A stretch of 64,000 nt of DNA from JBBECJ01 sp963763325 (lineage in GTDB: Bacteria; Chloroflexota; Chloroflexia; Thermomicrobiales; CFX8). How positions within the stretch are numbered: the first letter of the stretch is position 1; each line of letters starts with the position of its first letter. This document shows positions 59,537-64,000 of this stretch, piece by piece. The DNA lies in NCBI GenBank assembly GCA_963763325.1, contig CAVXOL010000021.1, positions 62,001 to 126,000 on the forward strand, read 5' to 3'. Position numbers and translations under genes: made by a program. The notes beneath the pieces were generated by a model, which saw only the letters and a program-made list of their open reading frames with translations, was not told the DNA's origin and ran no database searches.

Positions 59537-61984
59537 ATGAGCGGATTACCGTTTTCGAGGACACCGCTGATTGGCCGGCACAACGAGATCGAGACGGCCA
59601 GCGCCGCCCTGCGACGTGGCGAGACCCCGCTGCTGACCGTCACCGGGCCTGGTGGCGTCGGCAAGACCCGGCTGGCGATCGAAGTCGCACGGCGTCTCCT
59701 TGGCGAATTCACGGACGGCGTCACCTTCATCCCACTCGCGACCGTCCAATCGCCCGATCAGGTCGCTCCAGCCATCGCGCGAGCACTCGGCGTACAAGCG
59801 AGCGGTCTAGGCACGACTGCCGAGGGGCTGGTCGCCCACATCGGCGACGGGCGACGACTGTTGGTTCTCGACAATCTGGAACATCTGCTCGATGCCGTCC
59901 CGCTGCTCGCCGAACTGCTCTCATCATGCCCAAACCTGTCGATTCTCGCGACGAGCCGAGCCATCCTGCGCATCACCGGCGAGCGCGTCCTGCCACTCCA
60001 GCCGCTGCCGGTCCCGGAGCGAAACACCGCCAATGCGCCAGATGACCTCCGGAAGAACCAGAGCGTCGTGCTCTTCACCCAGCGCGCGTCCGCCGTCCGT
60101 CCAGATCTCACGATCACCGACGAGATGCTGCCGGCCATCGCTGCGATCTGCGCCCGGCTCGATGGGCTACCGCTCGCGATCGAGCTGGCGGCGTCACGCG
60201 TCACGGTCCTCTCTCCAGTAACTCTCCTCGAACGGCTGGACAGCCCGCTCCCTCTGCTGACGACCGGCGCGCGCGATGCGCCCGAGCGGCAGCGGACGTT
60301 GCGCGCCACGATCGACTGGAGTTACCGGCTGCTGGAGGAGCGCTTGCAGGCGAGCTTCAGACGCCTGGCCGTCTTCGTCGGCGGCTGGTCGGTCGAGGGA
60401 TCCGCCGCCATCATCAGCGATGACGTACCACTCACGTATGTCGAAACAGTCGACCGGCTGGAAGCGCTGATCGAGCACAGCCTGATCGTCGAGGCTCCCC
60501 GCCCGACCGATCAACCGCGCTTCACGATGCTGGAGACGATACGCGAGTACGGCCTGGAACTGCTCGCGACGACTGACGAGTTGAACGGAACTCAATTACG
60601 CCACACTCGCTATTATGTCGATTATGCCGAACAGAACGATCCGAAGCTCTACACGTATCCCATCGACCCGGCGGTCATCGACGCGTGGGTGACCGAGCAC
60701 GACAACATCCGCTCGGTCCTGCGACGGACGATCGACGGTGGCGATGCAGCGACCGCGCTGCAACTCTGCGGCGCGATGCGTCGCTTCTGGAACACTCAGG
60801 CCGACTATCGCGAGGCGCGAGACTGGCTGGCGCAGGCGCTGGCCCTGCCAGGCGACGTGCCTGGGCCACTCCATGCTCGCGCGCTGGATGCATTCGGCGC
60901 GATGTCGCTCAACCTCGGAGAATACGAGAGTGGTCTTGCTGCGCTTCAAAAGGCGTTGGCAGGCTACCGCGCACATGGAATCCGAGCACGCGAGGCCCGC
61001 GTCATGAGCGATCCCCCGCACGTTGCATTACTCCGGGGCGATCTCGACACGGCGGAACGAGGATTTCAGGACACGCTGGATTACGCGCGGACGTATCCAG
61101 AAGCCGCGTGGATGGCGATCGGGGGAACACGGGCGCTCGGAGAGGTTGCGTTGGAGCGCGGCGATCTGACCCGCGCTCGGGAGTTCGTGGAATCCAGCCT
61201 TGCCGAAGCACGTGCGATCGGCCACGAATGGGCAGTGGCGATGGGCCTCACCGCGCTCGGTCTCATCGAGAATGAGCGCGGTGAGTATGCCGCGGCGGAT
61301 GCCTTCTTTCGTGAGAGCATCCCTGTTGCCCTACGGTCGCGCCAGAATGGGTTCGCAAGTACGAACTACCTTCGGCTCGGGCAACTCAGCCTTCTCCAAC
61401 GCAAGATCCAAGACGCCGCCCGCTGGTTCCAAACCTACCTCAACTCCAGCCCGTTTTCGATCGACGAAACCGTCGAGTGTGTCGAAGGCGTCGCGGCCGT
61501 TGCTGGGGCTATGGGAGGCGCCGAAACCTCCGCGCTTCTGTATGGAGCGACGAGCGAGTGGCGGTCGCGAACCGGTGTCATCGTCCCACGATCGCGCCGG
61601 CTGGAACACGAGCGCCATCGCGAGAACGCGCAAAGGAGCGTCGATCCACACTGCTGGCAGGAAACGTTTGACGCCGGATGTCGGCTCCCTATGGATGCCG
61701 CCATCGAACTCGCCCGACGGTTTCAGCTTCCTGAGGTAGCCCCCCTTGTCATCCCGCCTCAGATATCACGACCGCTGCTGACACCACGCGAGCGAGATGT
61801 CCTCCGTCTGCTGGCTGCCGGGAAGAGCAACCGTGAGATCGGCGACGCGCTCTACCTGAGCGTCCGGACCGTCGAGCGCCACATCGCGAACCTGTACGGC
61901 AAGATCGACGCGCACAACCGAGCCGAGGCAACTGCGTGGGCACTCACCCACCTGGGCGTCGAAAGTCATACCTCGACTACGTAG
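59537..61984 (+). CDS. NB-ARC/AAA-type LuxR transcriptional regulator
   Basis: 815 residues in one clean frame. N-terminal STAND/NB-ARC ATPase (VTGPGGVGKTRLAIEV Walker A at about 35, LLVLDNLEHLLDA Walker B, GLPLAIELAASRV), a winged-helix-like ARC2 part (RATIDWSYRLLEER), then TPR repeats (GEYESGLAALQKALAGY, GDLTRAREFVESSLAEA) and a LuxR helix-turn-helix (LTPRERDVLRLLAAGKSNREI, RTVERHIANLYGKI). ATP-dependent switch controlled by an unknown signal. The secreted beta-propeller gene follows after 243 bases and may be a target. Confidence 0.92.
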   Translation: MSGLPFSRTPLIGRHNEIETASAALRRGETPLLTVTGPGGVGKTRLAIEVARRLLGEFTDGVTFIPLATVQSPDQVAPAIARALGVQASGLGTTAEGLVAHIGDGRRLLVLDNLEHLLDAVPLLAELLSSCPNLSILATSRAILRITGERVLPLQPLPVPERNTANAPDDLRKNQSVVLFTQRASAVRPDLTITDEMLPAIAAICARLDGLPLAIELAASRVTVLSPVTLLERLDSPLPLLTTGARDAPERQRTLRATIDWSYRLLEERLQASFRRLAVFVGGWSVEGSAAIISDDVPLTYVETVDRLEALIEHSLIVEAPRPTDQPRFTMLETIREYGLELLATTDELNGTQLRHTRYYVDYAEQNDPKLYTYPIDPAVIDAWVTEHDNIRSVLRRTIDGGDAATALQLCGAMRRFWNTQADYREARDWLAQALALPGDVPGPLHARALDAFGAMSLNLGEYESGLAALQKALAGYRAHGIRAREARVMSDPPHVALLRGDLDTAERGFQDTLDYARTYPEAAWMAIGGTRALGEVALERGDLTRAREFVESSLAEARAIGHEWAVAMGLTALGLIENERGEYAAADAFFRESIPVALRSRQNGFASTNYLRLGQLSLLQRKIQDAARWFQTYLNSSPFSIDETVECVEGVAAVAGAMGGAETSALLYGATSEWRSRTGVIVPRSRRLEHERHRENAQRSVDPHCWQETFDAGCRLPMDAAIELARRFQLPEVAPLVIPPQISRPLLTPRERDVLRLLAAGKSNREIGDALYLSVRTVERHIANLYGKIDAHNRAEATAWALTHLGVESHTSTT

Positions 61985-62227
61985 TACCCAATTTCCAGAT
62001 CGGACCATCATCTACGCAGTTCCACGGACGCGAAAGCGCCTTCCTCAGGACTACAGTCGATACCGTCGAGAGATTCGCCGGACGTCGATCGAGGTCACCG
62101 TCAGGTTGCGCGAAAAAGCGCCCGGCGGACTCTCGACCTGCGTTCCGTTCATACGAGAAGGGAGGGCACCATTCGGCAGAAATCACTCAACCAACCGTTC
62201 AACGTGCAAACCGATTGGAGAACTTCA

Positions 62228-63253
62228 ATGCCAACCCTGAACACGCGCACGGCCCGGTTCCGGTGGCTGCTCGTCTCGGCAATCCTGCTGCTCAGCATCC
62301 TGCCGATGGCGACAGCGGCACAGAGCGGTCCCGAGATGTGGGTCATGGGCCAGGACACCAGCCGGATTTTCATCATGCGCGGCGAGACCCTGGTCAACAC
62401 GATCCAGCTCCCGGCTGGAACCGGCCCACACTTGACGCGATTCTCGCCGAACGGCCAGTTCGCCTACGTCGCGGGCGTCACAGTCGGAGACATGATCGTT
62501 CTCGACGCCTCGACCCATGAAGTGGTTCAAACACTCGACTTCGGCACGAGCGGCGTCCACGAAGCCGCGCCATCGCCAGATGGATCGGCCGTCTACGTCG
62601 CCCAGCAGTCCACCCGCGAACTGATTCGTGTCGCCGCCGATACGCAGTCGCGAACCTGGACGGAGACCGGCCGTGTCGCGCTCCCTGCCAGCCCCGTCTG
62701 CACGATCTTCCTGCCGGACAGCAACAAGGCGTACGTCACGCTCTCCGGCCAGGACATCGCGATCGTTGACCTGGAGGCGATGCAGGTGACCGGCACGATC
62801 GACATCAATGGTCAGGCACGCTGCAACTACGACTGGACTCGCAACGGCAAGCAGCTCTACTTCACCTCCGAGAACGGAACCGACGGCTTCCTGTACACGA
62901 TCGACCTCGCGACGGACACACCGACATTGCTGCACACCTTCGCCGGCGCCAGAGATTTGCACACCCCAGTCGTCAGCGCCAACGGCAAGGAGGTCAACAT
63001 CATCGGCCGTGGCAATGACCGGTTCTACACCGTCTCACTGGAGACGCTGGCGGTCAGATCGTTCGAGATCGGCACACCGGGTGTCGTCGACCAGCCCGAC
63101 GGCATGATCATCAACGGGAATACGGCCTACATCAACTTGAAGGCGACCGGCAGGCTGGCTGTCCTGCGGCTGAATACGGGAACGGTCACCTACGTCGATC
63201 TGGTCGCCCCGTCGCCCAATGCCGCGCTCAACATCGTCCGGCGAACAGACTAG
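62228..63253 (+). CDS. secreted YncE-like beta-propeller protein
   Basis: 341 residues. Signal peptide ARFRWLLVSAILLLSILPMATA, then a seven-bladed-like propeller with repeated units such as THLTRFSPNGQFAYVAG-type and GVHEAAPSPDGSAVYVAQQS. No catalytic residues. ATG at 62228 with GGAGAA. Similar propellers bind ligands or act as periplasmic scaffold. Downstream hairpin terminator. Confidence 0.87.
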   Translation: MPTLNTRTARFRWLLVSAILLLSILPMATAAQSGPEMWVMGQDTSRIFIMRGETLVNTIQLPAGTGPHLTRFSPNGQFAYVAGVTVGDMIVLDASTHEVVQTLDFGTSGVHEAAPSPDGSAVYVAQQSTRELIRVAADTQSRTWTETGRVALPASPVCTIFLPDSNKAYVTLSGQDIAIVDLEAMQVTGTIDINGQARCNYDWTRNGKQLYFTSENGTDGFLYTIDLATDTPTLLHTFAGARDLHTPVVSANGKEVNIIGRGNDRFYTVSLETLAVRSFEIGTPGVVDQPDGMIINGNTAYINLKATGRLAVLRLNTGTVTYVDLVAPSPNAALNIVRRTD

Positions 63254-63278
63254 CCCACAGCGATATCCCGATCGACGC

Positions 63279-63312
63279 AGATGCGCTCCGGCCTGACAGC
63301 CGGGGCGCATCT
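63279..63312 (+). terminator. terminator after the beta-propeller gene
   Basis: 14-bp stem AGATGCGCTCCGGC/GCCGGGGCGCATCT (one G-T), loop CTGACA, 26 bases after the stop. Confidence 0.75.
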
Positions 63313-63373
63313 CGTTGACCCGACGCGCTATCCTGTGGCCCGACTTCCGCGTGAATGAAGCAGGCAGGACAAG

Positions 63374-64000
63374 TTGAGCGGAACGACACGGATGCGGCTG
63401 ACCGTCCTCGGTGGAGCGTCGGCCGGGCCGGGGCCGCGCCAAGGCTGTTCCGGATATCTGGTCGAAGCTGGGGGGACACGGCTCGTGCTCGATCTCGGGC
63501 CGGGGACGCTGCCGGAACTGCGGCAGCATACCGAGATGGCCGCCCTCGACGCCGTCGTCATCTCGCACATGCATGTCGATCACATGCTGGACCTGCTCGC
63601 GCTCTGGTGGGGGTGGATCCACAATCCGGTGCCGCTGCCCCGCTTGCTGCCGCTCTGGCTCCCGCCTGGCGGGGTCGATGCTCTGCTCGCGACGGCGCGG
63701 ACACTGGCCGGGGCCGGATGATGTCGCGCAGCTTTCGACGACGGTGTTCGATCTCCACGAGTACGACCCGGCCGAACCGCTGACAATCGGTGATGCGATC
63801 GTTCGGTTCACCCCAACGCGCCACTACATCCCGTGCTGGGCGATCCGGGTTACGGGCAACGACAGTTGCAGCCTCGTCTACACTGCTGACAACGGCGATG
63901 CCACCAGCCTGGTGCCGTTCGTGACCGGTGCGGACGTGCTGGTCGCGGAAGCGTCGCTGCCGAAGCCGCCCGCCGATCCGGATACTTTTCGCGGCGTCTC
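63374..64000 (+). CDS. metallo-beta-lactamase-fold protein, 3' end beyond the window (one frame break)
   Basis: Partial MBL-fold protein. MRLTVLGGASAGPGPRQG and AVVISHMHVDHMLDL (HxHxDH metal motif) in the first frame; after a one-base shift near 63715 the frame continues as VFDLHEYDPAEPLTIGDAIV, TPTRHYIPCWAIRV and VYTADNGDAT. No stop is reached before 64000. Start TTG 63374 or ATG 63392. RNase Z/cyclic-phosphodiesterase-like branch. Confidence 0.8.

Overview
This is about 64 kb of high-GC DNA with compact, mostly short operons. Gene content suggests Chloroflexota, perhaps a Thermomicrobia/Sphaerobacter-like lineage: DinB families, an F420-type LLM oxidoreductase, MarR-controlled MMPL export, large AAA-LuxR regulators, PRC-barrel/DUF2382 stress proteins, and many intergenic palindromic repeats of the kind common in Chloroflexi. 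The lineage is an inference. No rRNA, tRNA, CRISPR array, transposase or phage gene was seen.

Layout. 0-8 kb: a NUDIX hydrolase, then an arsenic island made of arsR-aqpS-arsC (minus strand, coupled by ATGA overlaps) divergent from arsO-arsM, a SigZ-like ECF sigma factor with a small Cys-rich protein, a flavin-nucleotide-binding protein, an AhpD-like protein and an orphan NarL-type response regulator. 8-17 kb: a 1,284-residue secreted 5'-nucleotidase fusion, purD, and a marR/MMPL divergent pair. 17-27 kb: peptidase E, an AAA-LuxR regulator, a new-looking GEG-repeat membrane protein, a nitroreductase, an M24-like protein, a zinc-ribbon protein, a DUF6159-like membrane protein and a metallo-beta-lactamase-fold protein. 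27-32 kb: a DNA-damage/detoxification cluster with a LexA (SOS) box before a DinB gene, a DUF664 protein, a winged-helix YcaQ/AlkZ-like protein, another DinB protein and a MerB homologue whose catalytic Cys codon is an in-frame TGA.

32-47 kb: guaA (badly frame-broken), a c-di-GMP-I riboswitch candidate leading two paralogous secreted proteins, small hypothetical proteins, homocysteine methyltransferase, a secreted phosphodiester glycosidase-domain protein, cupin, DUF2382, methyltransferase, kinase-fold, RidA and LLM genes. 47-64 kb: DppB/DppC permeases, rhodanese, cupin plus TPR, an XRE regulator, a formate/nitrite channel, PRC-barrel and GNAT genes, an M48-fold protein that has lost its zinc site next to LemA, a second AAA-LuxR regulator, a secreted beta-propeller and a 3'-truncated MBL-fold gene.

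At least 17 otherwise ordinary genes carry single-base frame breaks, including the housekeeping genes purD and guaA. These cluster locally and are most simply read as indel errors in the assembly. The breaks are annotated as features of the sequence, with each gene reported once across its full span.

The most interesting signals are the TGA-at-catalytic-Cys MerB homologue with a SECIS-like hairpin, the SOS-box DinB/AlkZ-like operon, the c-di-GMP riboswitch before a paired secreted family, the vicinal-Cys tails shared by four neighbouring arsenic-island proteins, a recurrent GTACGTAC promoter motif, the zinc-less M48 protein, and several families of inverted repeats.
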